DNA of 64,000 bases from Tropicibacter sp. Alg240-R139 (GCF_900537075.1 NZ_UNRA01000001.1:806001-870000), one strand, 5' to 3'; positions 43,290-54,042 are shown, counted from the first letter of the stretch. Made by a program: numbers and translations. The notes: a model not told the origin generated them from the sequence alone.

Positions 43290-46200
43290 ATGAGCAGCGA
43301 TCCCCGATTCATTCACCTCCGCGTCCACACCGAATACTCTCTTCTCGAAGGGGCCATGCGGCTGAAAAAGCTGCCTGGGCTCTGTGTGAACATGGATATG
43401 CCCGCGGTGGCCGTCACGGACACCAACAACCTGTTTTCCGCGCTTGAGTTTTCGGTGGGTGCTGCAGGGGCCGGGGTGCAACCTATCATCGGCTGTCAGG
43501 TCGATCTTGCCTATCTGACACCGCAGCCGGGGGAAAAGCCCAAGAACCCTGCAGGCGTCGTATTGCTGGCGCAGACGGAGCGTGGGTACGAGAACCTGAT
43601 GAAACTGAACTCGTGTCTCTATGTGGACAAGGGCGGACAGCTGCCGCAGGTAACGATTGACGAGCTCGAAACATATTCCGAGGGTGTGATTTGCCTATCC
43701 GGTGGCCCCGAGGGCCCGATTGGGCGGCTCTTGCAGGGTGGTCAGCGTCCGGCAGCCGAGGCGCTTATGGACAGGCTCGCTAAGATCTATCCTGACCGGT
43801 TGTATGTCGAGTTGCAGCGCCATCCGGGCGAGGACGGTCAGCCCGAATCTGAACGATTGACCGAACGTGGTCATGTGGAAATGGCTTATGCCAAGAACCT
43901 GCCGCTGGTGGCGACCAATGACGCCTATTTCCCGACCACCAAGATGTATGAGGCGCATGATGCGCTGATCTGTATTTCCGAAGGGGCCTATGTCGACCAG
44001 CAAGAAGGACGGCGGCGTCTGACGGCGCAACACTATTTCAAATCTCAGCAGGAAATGGTGACGCTGTTTGCAGATCTGCCTGAAGCCATCGAAAACACGG
44101 TCGAGATCGCCAAGCGCTGCGCCTTCATGGCTTATCGCCGCGACCCGATCCTGCCAAAGTTTGCCGATGACGAGGTGGCCGAACTGCGCCGCATCGCCAA
44201 CGACGGTCTGCAGAAACGACTGGCGGTGATCCCGCATGCTGTTTCTGTCGAGGAGTACCAAGAACGGTTGGACTTTGAACTGGGCATTATCGAGGGCATG
44301 GGATTCCCCGGCTACTTCCTGATCGTTGCCGACTTTATCCAGTGGTCCAAGGATCACGACATTCCGGTCGGACCGGGGCGGGGCTCGGGTGCGGGGTCGT
44401 TAGTGGCTTATGCGCTGACAATTACAGACCTTGATCCCTTGCGATATTCGCTGCTGTTCGAACGCTTCCTGAACCCCGAACGGGTTTCAATGCCCGACTT
44501 CGACATCGATTTTTGCATGGATCGCCGCGAAGAGGTGATCCGCTACGTGCAAGACAAATATGGTCGCGACAAGGTCGGGCAGATCATCACCTTTGGTGCG
44601 CTTTTGTCCAAGGCCGCCGTGCGCGACGTGGGCCGCGTGTTGCAGATGCCTTATGGCCAGGTGGATCGCCTGTCCAAGATGATTCCGGTCGAAGGAGTCA
44701 AACCGGTCAGCATCGAAAAGGCGCTACAAGACGAACCGCGCTTGGCTCAAGAGGCCCGAAACGAAGAGGTTGTTGACCGGTTGCTGACCTATGGTCAGCA
44801 GGTTGAGGGGCTGCTGAGGAACGCCTCGACCCACGCCGCCGGCGTTGTCATCGGGGACCGGCCGCTCGATGCGCTGGTGCCTCTGTATCAGGATCCGCGT
44901 TCGGACATGCCCGCAACCCAGTTCAACATGAAATGGGTGGAACAGGCCGGGCTGGTCAAATTCGACTTTCTGGGCTTGAAGACCCTGACAGTCATTCAGA
45001 ACGCGATGGACCTTGTCTTTAAATCGGGGCGTGATTTGCACGTCGCAGCTGATGGGACCGAGCTTTATGAGCCCGCCGAAGGGGCCCAAAATCAGATCAA
45101 CGCCATCCCCCTGGATGATGAGGCGACGTATAAACTCTATTCCGCTGCCAAGACGGTGGCCGTGTTCCAGGTGGAATCCACCGGTATGATGGATGCGCTC
45201 AAGCGCATGAAGCCGACCTGTATCGAGGACATCGTCGCTCTTGTGGCGCTTTATCGTCCCGGCCCGATGGAGAACATTCCGACCTATTGCGAGGTCAAAA
45301 ACGGGCTCAAGGAAATTGAATCCGTCCATCCGCTGATTGACCACATTCTGTCCGAAACCCAAGGCATCATCGTTTATCAGGAGCAGGTGATGCAGATCGC
45401 GCAGGTCATGGCGGGATACTCGCTTGGCGGCGCTGACCTGCTGCGCCGCGCGATGGGTAAAAAGATCAAAGAGGCGATGGACGCCGAGCGCCCGAAATTC
45501 GAAAAGGGCGCTGCAGAAAACGGTGTCGCCAAGAAAAAGGCGTCCGAGGTTTTCGACCTTCTTGAGAAGTTCGCCAACTACGGCTTTAACAAATCTCACG
45601 CGGCGGCCTATGCGGTGGTGAGCTATCAGACCGGCTGGCTCAAGGCGAACCACCCTGTCGAGTTCATGGGCGGCGTCATGAACTGCGATATCCACCTGAC
45701 CGACAAGCTGGCGATCTACTTTGAGGAAGTCCGCAAAGGACTGAAGCTGCCGTATGTGCCGCCCTGCGTGAACCGGTCTTTGGCCACGTTTGATGTAGTC
45801 AATGGCGAGTTGGTCTATGCGCTGGGCGCTTTGAAAAACGTTGGCGTCGAGGCAATGAATCTTGTCGTCGAAGGCCGCGGTGACAAGCCATTTGTCAATT
45901 TGTTCGACCTTGCGCGGCGTGTGGATTTGAAGCGGGTTGGCAAGCGGCCTTTGGAGATGATGGCGCGGGCGGGGGCCTTTGATCAGCTTGATCCGAACCG
46001 CCGCCGCGTGTTTGAAAGCCTGGAGCCGCTGGTGAATTATTCAGCGGCCATTCAGGAGCAAAAGAACTCGAACCAGGTCTCTCTGTTTGGTGAGGCGGGT
46101 GATGACCTGCCCGAACCGCGCCTGTCGAACTCGCCCGATTGGTTAGCGGCAGAACGCCTGAGCGAAGAATTCAAAGCGATTGGTTTTTACCTTTCAGGTC

Positions 46201-46793
46201 ACCCACTGGACGATTACATGCCCGCGCTTAAACGCAAGGGCGTGCTGACGCTGGACGAAGTGATGGAAAAGGCGCGCTCCAGCCCTTTGATTGCCAAGAT
46301 CGCCGGTGTTGTGGCCGGTCGGCAGGAACGCAAGTCTGCACGCGGCAACCGTTTCGCCTTTGCGCAGCTGTCGGATCCGACAGGGGCTTATGAGGTCACG
46401 CTGTTTTCCGAGGCGTTGGAAAAATGCCGGGAGCATCTGGAAACTGGTGCGCATGTGGTCGTTCAGGCCGAGGCGACGATGGAATCCGATCAATTGAAGC
46501 TGCTGGGTCGCTCGGTCGGGCCAATTGATGCAGCGATTTCTTCGTCCACAGGCACAAGTGGGCTGAGAGTGTTTCTTGAGGCGCCCGAAGCAGTGTCCAC
46601 GGTCGCCAAGGTTCTGGCCGATGCCGCCGATGCCGCCAAGGGCGCGTCACGTGGACCGATTCAGGTGTGCCTGATCGCCGCTGGTTTGCCGGGTGATGTC
46701 GAGATGGATTTGGGCCGTGACTTTCCCATCAGTCCGCAGATCAAAGGTGCGCTCAAGTCGCTTGATGGAGTGATGGCGGTCGAAGAACTCTAA
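43290..46793 (+). CDS. dnaE: DNA polymerase III alpha subunit
   Basis: The replicative polymerase catalytic subunit, 1167 residues. The N-terminal PHP domain opens with HLRVHTEYSLLEGAM. The C-family palm has PGRGSGAGSLVAYAL and the catalytic pair in MPDFDIDFCM, with a further acidic residue later. GFNKSHAAAYA and the tandem helix-hairpin-helix region follow, and a C-terminal OB-fold (IAGVVAGRQERKSARGNRFA) ends the protein. Length and order are normal for DnaE1. The transcript ends at a 14-bp stem terminator. Confidence 0.97.
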   Translation: MSSDPRFIHLRVHTEYSLLEGAMRLKKLPGLCVNMDMPAVAVTDTNNLFSALEFSVGAAGAGVQPIIGCQVDLAYLTPQPGEKPKNPAGVVLLAQTERGYENLMKLNSCLYVDKGGQLPQVTIDELETYSEGVICLSGGPEGPIGRLLQGGQRPAAEALMDRLAKIYPDRLYVELQRHPGEDGQPESERLTERGHVEMAYAKNLPLVATNDAYFPTTKMYEAHDALICISEGAYVDQQEGRRRLTAQHYFKSQQEMVTLFADLPEAIENTVEIAKRCAFMAYRRDPILPKFADDEVAELRRIANDGLQKRLAVIPHAVSVEEYQERLDFELGIIEGMGFPGYFLIVADFIQWSKDHDIPVGPGRGSGAGSLVAYALTITDLDPLRYSLLFERFLNPERVSMPDFDIDFCMDRREEVIRYVQDKYGRDKVGQIITFGALLSKAAVRDVGRVLQMPYGQVDRLSKMIPVEGVKPVSIEKALQDEPRLAQEARNEEVVDRLLTYGQQVEGLLRNASTHAAGVVIGDRPLDALVPLYQDPRSDMPATQFNMKWVEQAGLVKFDFLGLKTLTVIQNAMDLVFKSGRDLHVAADGTELYEPAEGAQNQINAIPLDDEATYKLYSAAKTVAVFQVESTGMMDALKRMKPTCIEDIVALVALYRPGPMENIPTYCEVKNGLKEIESVHPLIDHILSETQGIIVYQEQVMQIAQVMAGYSLGGADLLRRAMGKKIKEAMDAERPKFEKGAAENGVAKKKASEVFDLLEKFANYGFNKSHAAAYAVVSYQTGWLKANHPVEFMGGVMNCDIHLTDKLAIYFEEVRKGLKLPYVPPCVNRSLATFDVVNGELVYALGALKNVGVEAMNLVVEGRGDKPFVNLFDLARRVDLKRVGKRPLEMMARAGAFDQLDPNRRRVFESLEPLVNYSAAIQEQKNSNQVSLFGEAGDDLPEPRLSNSPDWLAAERLSEEFKAIGFYLSGHPLDDYMPALKRKGVLTLDEVMEKARSSPLIAKIAGVVAGRQERKSARGNRFAFAQLSDPTGAYEVTLFSEALEKCREHLETGAHVVVQAEATMESDQLKLLGRSVGPIDAAISSSTGTSGLRVFLEAPEAVSTVAKVLADAADAAKGASRGPIQVCLIAAGLPGDVEMDLGRDFPISPQIKGALKSLDGVMAVEEL

Positions 46794-46794
46794 G

Positions 46795-46832
46795 ACATGC
46801 GCGCCACACGTTGATGTGGCGCGCATGTTTTC
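46795..46832 (+). terminator. Terminator between dnaE and the DUF3604 gene
   Basis: ACATGCGCGCCACA (46795-46808) and TGTGGCGCGCATGT (46815-46828) form a perfect 14-bp stem with a 6-base loop, followed by TT and a pyrimidine-rich tail. It starts 2 bases after the dnaE stop and may also serve the convergent gene. Confidence 0.88.
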
Positions 46833-46833
46833 C

Positions 46834-48783
46834 TTATCCTTTCGCTGGCGTGTACCAGATCGGCGAGGAATAGGCGCGTTCCTGATGGATCAGCTGTGCC
46901 TCTTCGGGCAGTTCGATGCCAAAGCGCAGTTTGTCATAGACCACCCAACGCGGCGTCGGGATTTCCAGCACGCGCACATAGTAGAACGCGCTCTCTCCGG
47001 TGTCGAAATCGGGATCGGTCCAGACTGTGGCCAGCTCCGCCGCGCCGATGGAATTGGTCCAACTTGCGGTTTCCAGATCGACGGTATTGCCAACCTCGGG
47101 CAGTTTGCCGTCCCCGTCCATCTCGCGGTCACCCGACCAAACGACATTAAAGACCTTTTCGTGCAGCTCTCCGTCCGCATCCATCCAGCCTTTGACAACC
47201 TGAACACGGTCCAGATTGGCGCCGATCGGATCGCGCAAGGCAAAGATCAGGAAACTGGGTGCTGCATCGCTGTCACGCGGACGCATATCGCCGCCCATGG
47301 GAACGCCCTTGTTATAGCCGATCAGGGCAGGCGAGCGTGACTTCAGGTCGTCATCGGTGAACTCCCACCCGCCAAAGAAGCGCAGCCCGATGCGCGGGCC
47401 AGTGGTGGCATAAGTTTCGCGCCGCTTGAAGGCGTCAAAGATGGAGCTGCGGGTGTTCTCCTCGGCCCAGACCGCAGTGTAACCAGACGCGACCAGCTGA
47501 TAGCCTTCGATCCGACCCAGATCACTGGCGATAAACGGGTGTTCGATCCGTGTGGGTGAGGGTTCAACACTGGTCGACTTGCCAAAGAAATTGTCTTCTT
47601 CCGCTGTTGCCAGCGACGTGTGGCTGTCCGTCGCCCCGCCAAGACCGAACTTATAGGGGTTGGTCCCCAGCTTCGCCTCAAGCGCCAGACCTTGCTTGAG
47701 CGCCTCGCGGGCATATTCGCCCTTGAGCATCTCGTCGGTCTTCAGTTCGGTCAGATCAAGATTGCCGACATCCCAGTTCTCATAATCGGCGAAATCGTCA
47801 TCCGGGCTCAGGAATGGGTGCGCTTCGCCGTCGCCCTTGATCTGGGTGATCTCATAATGTGGTTCCCACTTGGCACGCTGTTTGACGTAATCCTCATCAA
47901 CAACCCCACCGTGATAGGTGTCCGTGGTAGGGAACATCCAGCCGTTCGACAAGTTGCCATTGTGGGAAAAGGCCACGGCGCGACCGCCGGTTTTTTCCTG
48001 ATACATCTCAAGCCAGTCGTACAGGTAGTTGGGATCGGTATCGCCAAAAGGCGCTTGCGTAACAGGCGGTACGACTTGCATGGCGCGCGAGGGCCCGTCG
48101 CGCAACATCACGTTACGATGCAGGTTGAACCCCTTGGGGACGGACGTCCATTCAAACCCGATAAAGGCGGTGAATTCGCCCGGCTCGTTGGCATCCTCGG
48201 CCGCTTGAACAATCTTTTCCCAGACAAAGGCAAAGGCATCCGCGCCGGGACTGTAGGATTCCAATAGCAGCTCGGGCAAGGTGCCCTGCGAGAAGTTGGT
48301 GATCAGGTCAAAGGCGGATTTGCCAGCGGCCTCGCCACCCTTAGTGTAGCCTTCGTACCATTCGCGACCCTTTGGGTCGGCCAGAACGCCGGGTTTGCCC
48401 GCTTGCAGGTCGGGCGCAAAGCCCATCAGGTCGGTGTGATCGGTCAGTACCATCCAGTCCAGCGGACGACTGAGTTTCACCGGCAAGCCGGTGGATGACG
48501 TGACCTGCTCGCCTTTGGCAAAGGCCCAGGCATCATCAGGCCCTAGGATATTGCCGAATGCGCCTGCGTCCAGCGACAGGCTGGTGTGCAGGTGCGTCTC
48601 ACCCCACAAAGGTTGAATCGGAATGGAACGGTTGGCATAGGGCGAAAAGGCCTCGGGCGGGAATGCGCTGGCGGCGGCCTCTTCCGTGGTTTTGATTTGG
48701 GCCTGTCCCGTTGTTGGCAGAGCCAGTGCAGCAGACAGGGCCACCGAGGACAGGAGTGTTTTTGAAAGTGTCTTGGTCTTCAT
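46834..48783 (-). CDS. Exported DUF3604 protein
   Basis: A 649-residue secreted protein (signal peptide about 1-28, ending TGQAQ) of the DUF3604 family, which has a PHP-like metal-binding start. [15 protein letters not shown] at about 60-74 and [10 protein letters not shown] at about 113-122 supply histidines and aspartates, and [20 protein letters not shown] near 390 supplies more. The family is widespread in marine bacteria and of unproven function, probably a hydrolase. A perfect 24-bp palindrome lies in its promoter, so expression is likely switched by a repressor that is not encoded next to it. Confidence 0.85.
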   Translation of the reverse strand: MKTKTLSKTLLSSVALSAALALPTTGQAQIKTTEEAAASAFPPEAFSPYANRSIPIQPLWGETHLHTSLSLDAGAFGNILGPDDAWAFAKGEQVTSSTGLPVKLSRPLDWMVLTDHTDLMGFAPDLQAGKPGVLADPKGREWYEGYTKGGEAAGKSAFDLITNFSQGTLPELLLESYSPGADAFAFVWEKIVQAAEDANEPGEFTAFIGFEWTSVPKGFNLHRNVMLRDGPSRAMQVVPPVTQAPFGDTDPNYLYDWLEMYQEKTGGRAVAFSHNGNLSNGWMFPTTDTYHGGVVDEDYVKQRAKWEPHYEITQIKGDGEAHPFLSPDDDFADYENWDVGNLDLTELKTDEMLKGEYAREALKQGLALEAKLGTNPYKFGLGGATDSHTSLATAEEDNFFGKSTSVEPSPTRIEHPFIASDLGRIEGYQLVASGYTAVWAEENTRSSIFDAFKRRETYATTGPRIGLRFFGGWEFTDDDLKSRSPALIGYNKGVPMGGDMRPRDSDAAPSFLIFALRDPIGANLDRVQVVKGWMDADGELHEKVFNVVWSGDREMDGDGKLPEVGNTVDLETASWTNSIGAAELATVWTDPDFDTGESAFYYVRVLEIPTPRWVVYDKLRFGIELPEEAQLIHQERAYSSPIWYTPAKG

Positions 48784-48879
48784 ACTGATCTCCCCGAACA
48801 GATTTTGGGACCGTACGCTCGTGGCAGCGGCAGGCCGTCTGGTTTAGGTATTCAAGTATTCAATTGGCAGTATGAAATT

Positions 48880-48903
48880 ACTATCTGTTTTAAAACAGAT
48901 AGT
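48880..48903. promoter_or_regulatory. Perfect 24-bp palindrome in the DUF3604 promoter
   Basis: The half-site ACTATCTGTTTT is followed immediately by its exact reverse complement. On the minus strand it comes right after a consensus -35 box TTGACA (48904-48909) and fills the spacer up to a GATAGT-like -10, about 100 bases before the start codon. A dimeric repressor bound here would block RNA polymerase. Confidence 0.75.
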
Positions 48904-48936
48904 TGTCAATAGTCAGCTATGGGTTGAACCAACTGT

Positions 48937-49131
48937 TCAGTAATGTGGTGGACGTTCATCGCCCAGAACGACACCACCACCACCTGTTTGATCACGGTGG
49001 GCCTCACGCTCCATCAGCATCTGAACACGGCGGGTCAGGATCGCGATCTGGGTCTCTTGCCGCGCCACGACGTCGCTCATTTCCTCGACCGTACGGGTCA
49101 GGTGGGCGATCTGTTCCTCAAGCTGTTGCAT
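48937..49131 (-). CDS. slyX: SlyX-like coiled-coil protein
   Basis: A 64-residue protein beginning MQQLEEQIAHLTRTVEEMSD, a leucine-heptad coiled coil, with a C-terminal GGGGVVLGDERPPHY. The PPHY ending is the SlyX family hallmark. Function is unknown. The ATG at 49129-49131 follows AAGGA at 9 bases; a longer frame reaching 49179 lacks a site. It is divergent from the enoyl-CoA hydratase gene. Confidence 0.82.
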   Translation of the reverse strand: MQQLEEQIAHLTRTVEEMSDVVARQETQIAILTRRVQMLMEREAHRDQTGGGGVVLGDERPPHY

Positions 49132-49233
49132 GGGCGGGGTCCTTTGGGTTGCCGCCCCGTCATACAGGCGCAACGTCACGCTTGCCAGCCCGATATGTCA
49201 GGCCCGAAGCTGGACCAAATTGGAGAGAGCGCC

Positions 49234-50037
49234 ATGACCATCACCATCGACAAACGCGACGGCATTACCGTTATCGCCATAAATCGGCCAGAGGCCCGCA
49301 ATGCGGTGAACCCGGAAACGGCGCGACTGCTGTATCGGGCGTTTCTTGATTTCGAGGCGGAAGGCAGCCAGCAAGTGGCAATTCTAACTGGCACCGATGG
49401 GTACTTCTGCGCCGGTTTCGACCTCAAGGCAGCGGGCGCAGGGAACGCGGCAGAATGGATGGCCGAGGTTCAGATCCCCGAGGGTTGGAACGACCCGATG
49501 ACCCGCCCAATTCCTGGACCAATGGGCCCCTCTCGTCTGATGCTGTCGAAACCGGTGATTGCCGCCATCGAAGGCCCTGCGGTGGCAGGTGGGATGGAGC
49601 TTGCCGCGTGGTGCGATATGCGTGTGATGGCGCAAGGCGCAGTGACCGGTGTGTTCTGTCGTCGCTGGGGCGTGCCGTTGATTGATGGCGGTACGGTCCG
49701 ATTGCCGCGTATTATAGGGCAAGGGCGGGCCAATGACCTGATCCTGACCGGCCGTGAGGTCGATGCGGATGAGGCATTGGCGCTTGGGTTTGCCAATCGG
49801 GTCTGCCCGCAAGGCGATGCATTGAACATAGCTCAAGAGATTGCGGCGGACCTGATCCGCTTTCCCCAAGCATGCATGCGGGCCGACCATCTATCGGCGC
49901 GCATGACGCCTGCTGATCTGACTGATGCATTGCAACGTGAATGGCAGTCCTTTGCAGCCTTTGCCGCCGAAGGGCAGGCCGGTGCTGCCCGTTTTGCTTC
50001 TGGCAAAGGGCGGTCGGGGGACTTTGGCGACATCTGA
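49234..50037 (+). CDS. Enoyl-CoA hydratase/isomerase family protein
   Basis: A 267-residue crotonase-fold enzyme. Visible are [18 protein letters not shown] at about 15-32, the first oxyanion stretch [11 protein letters not shown] (about 57-67), and the second, [20 protein letters not shown] (about 108-127). Where enoyl-CoA hydratases have catalytic glutamates, the sequence reads [12 protein letters not shown] with an Asp-Gly start, so the reaction may be isomerase or another crotonase type. The ATG follows GGAGAG. It precedes hisS by 121 bases on the same strand. Confidence 0.85.
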   Translation: MTITIDKRDGITVIAINRPEARNAVNPETARLLYRAFLDFEAEGSQQVAILTGTDGYFCAGFDLKAAGAGNAAEWMAEVQIPEGWNDPMTRPIPGPMGPSRLMLSKPVIAAIEGPAVAGGMELAAWCDMRVMAQGAVTGVFCRRWGVPLIDGGTVRLPRIIGQGRANDLILTGREVDADEALALGFANRVCPQGDALNIAQEIAADLIRFPQACMRADHLSARMTPADLTDALQREWQSFAAFAAEGQAGAARFASGKGRSGDFGDI

Positions 50038-50158
50038 TCCGGTTCAGGGGCGCGCGCTCCAAGCAACATGGCGTTCGGTGTGCGCTGCCGTCACCTTGCC
50101 CCTTGGCGGGGCATGGGCTAGACCCCGCGCGACAGTTATGCCCCCTGAGGATACTTCA

Positions 50159-51685
50159 ATGGCAAAGACCAAGAAACAGCCCCGCCCCAAGGCCGCAACG
50201 CCAAAAGGGTTCCGCGATTATTTCGGCTCCGAGGTCACGCAGCGCACCCAGATGCTGCAGCAGATTGCCCATGTGTATCATCAATACGGGTTTGACGCGT
50301 TGGAAAGCAGTGCCGTTGAGACGGTAGAGGCGCTTGGCAAGTTTCTGCCCGATGTCGACCGCCCGAACGAGGGTGTTTTCGCGTGGCAAGAGTTCGACGA
50401 GAAAGATAACGGCGACTGGATGGCGCTGCGCTATGATCTGACCGCGCCCTTGGCCCGCGTCTATGCGCAACACCGCAACGATCTGCCGACGCCTTATCGC
50501 CGCTACGCGATGGGTCCGGTCTGGCGCAACGAAAAGCCGGGACCGGGGCGTTATCGCCAGTTCTATCAGTGCGACGCGGACACCGTCGGCACGGCGTCCA
50601 TGGCGGCGGACGCCGAGATCTGCGCGATGCTTTCCGATACGCTGGAAACCGTCGGCATTCCCCGCGGTGACTATCTGGTTCGTGTCAACAACCGTAAAGT
50701 TTTGAATGGGGTGCTCGAAAATGTCATGAGCATGGCTCTGCGGCCTGAAGAAGGTCCCCCTAGCTATTGGGATAATGCGAGTGAAAACGAAGCGAACATC
50801 CTTCGCACAATTGATAAATTCGACAAGGTCGGCGAAGATGGCGTTCGCGAATTGCTAGGGAAGGGGCGTCTAGATAGTTCAGGCGCCTTTATCGAAGGCG
50901 TTGGCTTGGAGGACTATCAAATCGAACCAGTGATAGGTTTCTTGACGTCGAAGGGCCCCACTTCCGAGGAAACTCTGGCGAACCTAGATTTGACAGTAGG
51001 TTCGTCGGAAATTGGTTTTGAAGGAATTCGGGAGCTGCGTCAGATCGTGGATTTGCTCGAGGCGCAAGGCTACGGCCCAGATCGAATCGTAATTGATCCT
51101 TCAGTCGTGCGTGGTCTGGGCTACTATACCGGCCCGGTCTATGAGGCTGAGCTGACGTTTGAGATCTTCGACGAAAAGGGCCGCAAGCGGCAGTTTGGTT
51201 CTGTTGCTGGTGGCGGTCGCTACGATGATCTGGTGAAACGTTTCACCGGGCAAGAGGTTCCGGCAACCGGTGTGTCCATCGGCGTTGACCGCCTGTTGGC
51301 AGCCTTGCGCGAAAAAGGCCGCATTCAGGCACATGAAGCCGGCCCCGTTGTCGTGACCGTCATGGATCGCGACCGCATGGCGGATTATCAGGCGATGGTC
51401 GCCGAGCTGCGCAATGCAGGCATCCGGGCAGAGGTTTACCTGGGCAACCCCAAGAACTTCGGCAACCAACTGAAATATGCGGACAAACGCAACTCTCCTA
51501 TCGCGGTCATCGAAGGTGGCAGCGAGAAAGAAGCGGGTGTTATCCAGATCAAGGACCTGATCCTGGGCGCCAAGATTGCCGAAAGCGCCACGCTGGAGGA
51601 ATGGAAAGAGCGCCCCAGCCAGTTCGAAGTGCCGCGCGGTGATCTGGTCGCCAAGGTGCGCGAAATTCTGGACGGGCGGGGCTGA
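50159..51685 (+). CDS. hisS: Histidine-tRNA ligase
   Basis: A 508-residue class II aminoacyl-tRNA synthetase charging tRNA-His. Motif 1 region, motif 2 ([20 protein letters not shown], then [10 protein letters not shown]), the histidine A motif ([14 protein letters not shown]) and motif 3 ([15 protein letters not shown]) are all present, followed by an anticodon-binding domain. It is longer than the common ~420-residue form, matching the alphaproteobacterial type. TGAGGA precedes the ATG. Codons between about 50700 and 51110 use many more A- and T-ending choices than the rest of the gene, suggesting a recombined segment. It begins the hisS-hisZ-hisG cluster. Confidence 0.95.
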   Translation: MAKTKKQPRPKAATPKGFRDYFGSEVTQRTQMLQQIAHVYHQYGFDALESSAVETVEALGKFLPDVDRPNEGVFAWQEFDEKDNGDWMALRYDLTAPLARVYAQHRNDLPTPYRRYAMGPVWRNEKPGPGRYRQFYQCDADTVGTASMAADAEICAMLSDTLETVGIPRGDYLVRVNNRKVLNGVLENVMSMALRPEEGPPSYWDNASENEANILRTIDKFDKVGEDGVRELLGKGRLDSSGAFIEGVGLEDYQIEPVIGFLTSKGPTSEETLANLDLTVGSSEIGFEGIRELRQIVDLLEAQGYGPDRIVIDPSVVRGLGYYTGPVYEAELTFEIFDEKGRKRQFGSVAGGGRYDDLVKRFTGQEVPATGVSIGVDRLLAALREKGRIQAHEAGPVVVTVMDRDRMADYQAMVAELRNAGIRAEVYLGNPKNFGNQLKYADKRNSPIAVIEGGSEKEAGVIQIKDLILGAKIAESATLEEWKERPSQFEVPRGDLVAKVREILDGRG

Positions 51686-51688
51686 TCC

Positions 51689-52777
51689 ATGGTCAAACGA
51701 TCCGACATTCAGGCCCGCGCCGCAATGATGCGAGTGCGGTTCGAAGCGGCGGGCGGCCAGGTGGTCGATCCGCCTTTGTTGCAACCCGCGGGCACATTGC
51801 TAGATCTCTACGGCGAAGACATTCGTGCGCGCGCTTACGTCACCACTGACGCTTTGCGCGGCGAACAGATGATGCGCCCGGATTTCACGGTGCCGGTGGT
51901 GCAGATGCACATGAGAGATGGGGCAGAGCCCGCGCGCTATACCTACTCGGGCGAGGTGTTTCGCCGGCAGGAGCACGACCCCGACCGGTCCAACGAATAT
52001 GTGCAGGTCGGGTATGAGGTCTTTGACCGCGATGACCCGGCAGCAGCGGATGCCGAGGTTTTTTCGCTCTTCGCATTGCAACTGCGCGGGCTCAGCTTGC
52101 GCGCTGCGACGGGCGATATTGGTATCCTGATCGCGGCCGTGCAAGGCCTGAAAACCACCGAACGCCGCAAGGCGGCGTTGATGCGCCATCTGTGGCGTCC
52201 GCGCCGGTTCCGCGCACTGCTAGATCGCTTTGCCGGGCGCACGCCGGTGCCTGCCAGCCGCGAGGCGTTGTTGGCGTCCGAGAACCCCATGGGGTTCGAC
52301 ACGCCGATGATCGGCAAACGCAAGGCGGCCGAGATCGAAGCACGGATCGAAGCGCTGCGCGAAGATGCAGACACGGGCCCGATCTCGGACACAGAAATGG
52401 TTGGCCTCGACAGCCTGCTGGCCGTGCGCGAAACGATGCCATTTGCCCTGGAACAGTTGCGAGATGTGGCGGTGGACTTGCCGCAGATTTCACCCGCGCT
52501 TGACCGGCTAGAGGCGCGGATCGCGGCGTTGGCGGCGCGGGGCGTCAATGTGCATGATCTGGATTTCGAAGCCGCTTATGGCCGCACCTCGATGGAATAT
52601 TACGACGGATTTGTCTTTGGCTTTTATGCCGAACGCCGCCCCGATCTGCCCCCTATCGCTACCGGCGGGCGCTATGACGCGCTGACCCGGCAATTGGGCA
52701 ATGGCACCGAAATTCCCGCTGTAGGAGGTGTGTTGCGTCCTGACCTGATGCTTGAAATCGAGGAGGGTGCGCAATGA
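51689..52777 (+). CDS. hisZ: ATP phosphoribosyltransferase regulatory subunit
   Basis: A 362-residue HisS-like protein without tRNA-charging motifs, needed by the short form of HisG for the first step of histidine synthesis. It keeps the class II fold: LLDLYGEDIRARAYVTTD, MRPDFTVPVVQMHM, and the FGFYAERRPDLPPIATGGRY region. It starts 3 bases after hisS and overlaps hisG by 4 bases (ATGA), so the three are co-translated. Confidence 0.93.
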   Translation: MVKRSDIQARAAMMRVRFEAAGGQVVDPPLLQPAGTLLDLYGEDIRARAYVTTDALRGEQMMRPDFTVPVVQMHMRDGAEPARYTYSGEVFRRQEHDPDRSNEYVQVGYEVFDRDDPAAADAEVFSLFALQLRGLSLRAATGDIGILIAAVQGLKTTERRKAALMRHLWRPRRFRALLDRFAGRTPVPASREALLASENPMGFDTPMIGKRKAAEIEARIEALREDADTGPISDTEMVGLDSLLAVRETMPFALEQLRDVAVDLPQISPALDRLEARIAALAARGVNVHDLDFEAAYGRTSMEYYDGFVFGFYAERRPDLPPIATGGRYDALTRQLGNGTEIPAVGGVLRPDLMLEIEEGAQ

Positions 52778-53472
52778 GCCTGAAACTCGGTGTGCCGTCC
52801 AAGGGGCGGCTGATGGAAAAGACCTTTACCTGGTTCGAAAAGCGCGGCGTCAGCCTGTCGCGCACCGGATCGGATCGCGAATACGCGGGCAAGGTCGATG
52901 GGATCGAGAACGTGCAGTTGGTGCTGCTGTCGGCCGGGGAAATCCCGCGCGAGCTGGCCGCCGGGCGTGTTCATCTGGGCGTGACCGGCACCGACCTTGT
53001 GCACGAAAAGCTTCCCCGGTGGGAACAACAGGTCGAAGAGATTGCGCCCCTGGGGTTCGGTCAGGCCGATCTGATCATCGCTGTGCCGAACTGCTGGGTC
53101 GATGTTGATACGCTTGATGATTTGGACGCGGCAGCGTCAGCCTTTCGCGAGGTGCATGGTCACCGGATGCGGATCGCGACCAAGTATCACCGGCTGGTGC
53201 GCGAGTTTCTGACGGACAGCGGCGTGGCGGATTTTGCGCTGGTCGACAGTCAAGGCGCAACCGAGGGAACAGTGGCCAACGAAACAGCCGAGGGCATCGC
53301 CGACATCACGTCGACCGGGGAAACCCTGCGGGCCAACCATCTCAAGATCCTGTCAGATGGTTTGATCTTGCGGTCTCAAGCGACGCTTTGGCGGAGCCGC
53401 GAAGCGCAGTATTCTGCGCGGGACAAGGCGACGCTGGAAACGCTGTTGGACATGTTCGAAACCGTAAAGTGA
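52774..53472 (+). CDS. hisG: ATP phosphoribosyltransferase, short form
   Basis: A 232-residue enzyme joining ATP and PRPP, the first step of histidine synthesis. It starts LGVPSKGRLMEKTFTWFEKRG and has the PRPP-binding stretch FALVDSQGATEGTVANETAE. It lacks the C-terminal regulatory domain of long HisG, consistent with the HisZ partner just upstream. AGGAGG lies before the ATG inside hisZ. Confidence 0.95.
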   Translation: MSLKLGVPSKGRLMEKTFTWFEKRGVSLSRTGSDREYAGKVDGIENVQLVLLSAGEIPRELAAGRVHLGVTGTDLVHEKLPRWEQQVEEIAPLGFGQADLIIAVPNCWVDVDTLDDLDAAASAFREVHGHRMRIATKYHRLVREFLTDSGVADFALVDSQGATEGTVANETAEGIADITSTGETLRANHLKILSDGLILRSQATLWRSREAQYSARDKATLETLLDMFETVK

Positions 53473-53491
53473 TCGGCGCTCGGGGTCGTCG

Positions 53492-53947
53492 TTAGAGCGG
53501 CGGCCCGACAAACTCCTGACCATGTACCTTGGCGATCCGTGCCATTTCGTCCGGCGTCAGTGCATCGGCCGTCAAGGCAGCGTGAAAGGCGCGGAACATT
53601 GCCTCGACCTGTAAGGCGGGGGAGAAGATGTACCGCAACCGCCCCGGCGTATTGCCTACATTCTTGAACGCATGCACCGTGCCGCGCGGAATAAAGGCCA
53701 CGTCGCCGGGCGTCATGTGGTGCAGCTTGCCATCAATCTCGACGTCGAATTGCCCTTCGAGAAAGAAGAAGGTCTCGTCCTGGTTCAGGTGGATGTGACG
53801 ACCGGGGCCGATGCCGGGCTGCACGATGTCCTCGAACACCTCCATAGAACCGCCGGTTTGATCGCCGGTCAGCAGAATGCGCAACGTGATGGCACCGGGA
53901 AATTCCAGCGTTTCGGCATCAGAATAGGGTCTCAGGGCTGGGGTCAT
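53492..53947 (-). CDS. Single-domain cupin (quercetin-dioxygenase-like)
   Basis: A 151-residue cupin. Motif 1 is GRHIHLNQDETFFFLEGQFD (about 48-67) and motif 2 RGTVHAFKNVGNTPGR (about 86-101), with H, H, E and H as metal ligands. It resembles the cupin at 32275-32754. GAGAG precedes the ATG at 53945-53947; the frame continues 30 codons upstream but without a site. It sits divergent from a dead LysR gene, which may once have controlled it. Confidence 0.8.
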   Translation of the reverse strand: MTPALRPYSDAETLEFPGAITLRILLTGDQTGGSMEVFEDIVQPGIGPGRHIHLNQDETFFFLEGQFDVEIDGKLHHMTPGDVAFIPRGTVHAFKNVGNTPGRLRYIFSPALQVEAMFRAFHAALTADALTPDEMARIAKVHGQEFVGPPL

Positions 53948-54042
53948 GGGGCTCTCGTTCTGGCTGTTGTGAACGAGGACTAAGCATAGCGAAAAGGCAC
54001 GACCTGTCAGGCCCGAAACCCCTGCGTGCGCGCACACGGGCT

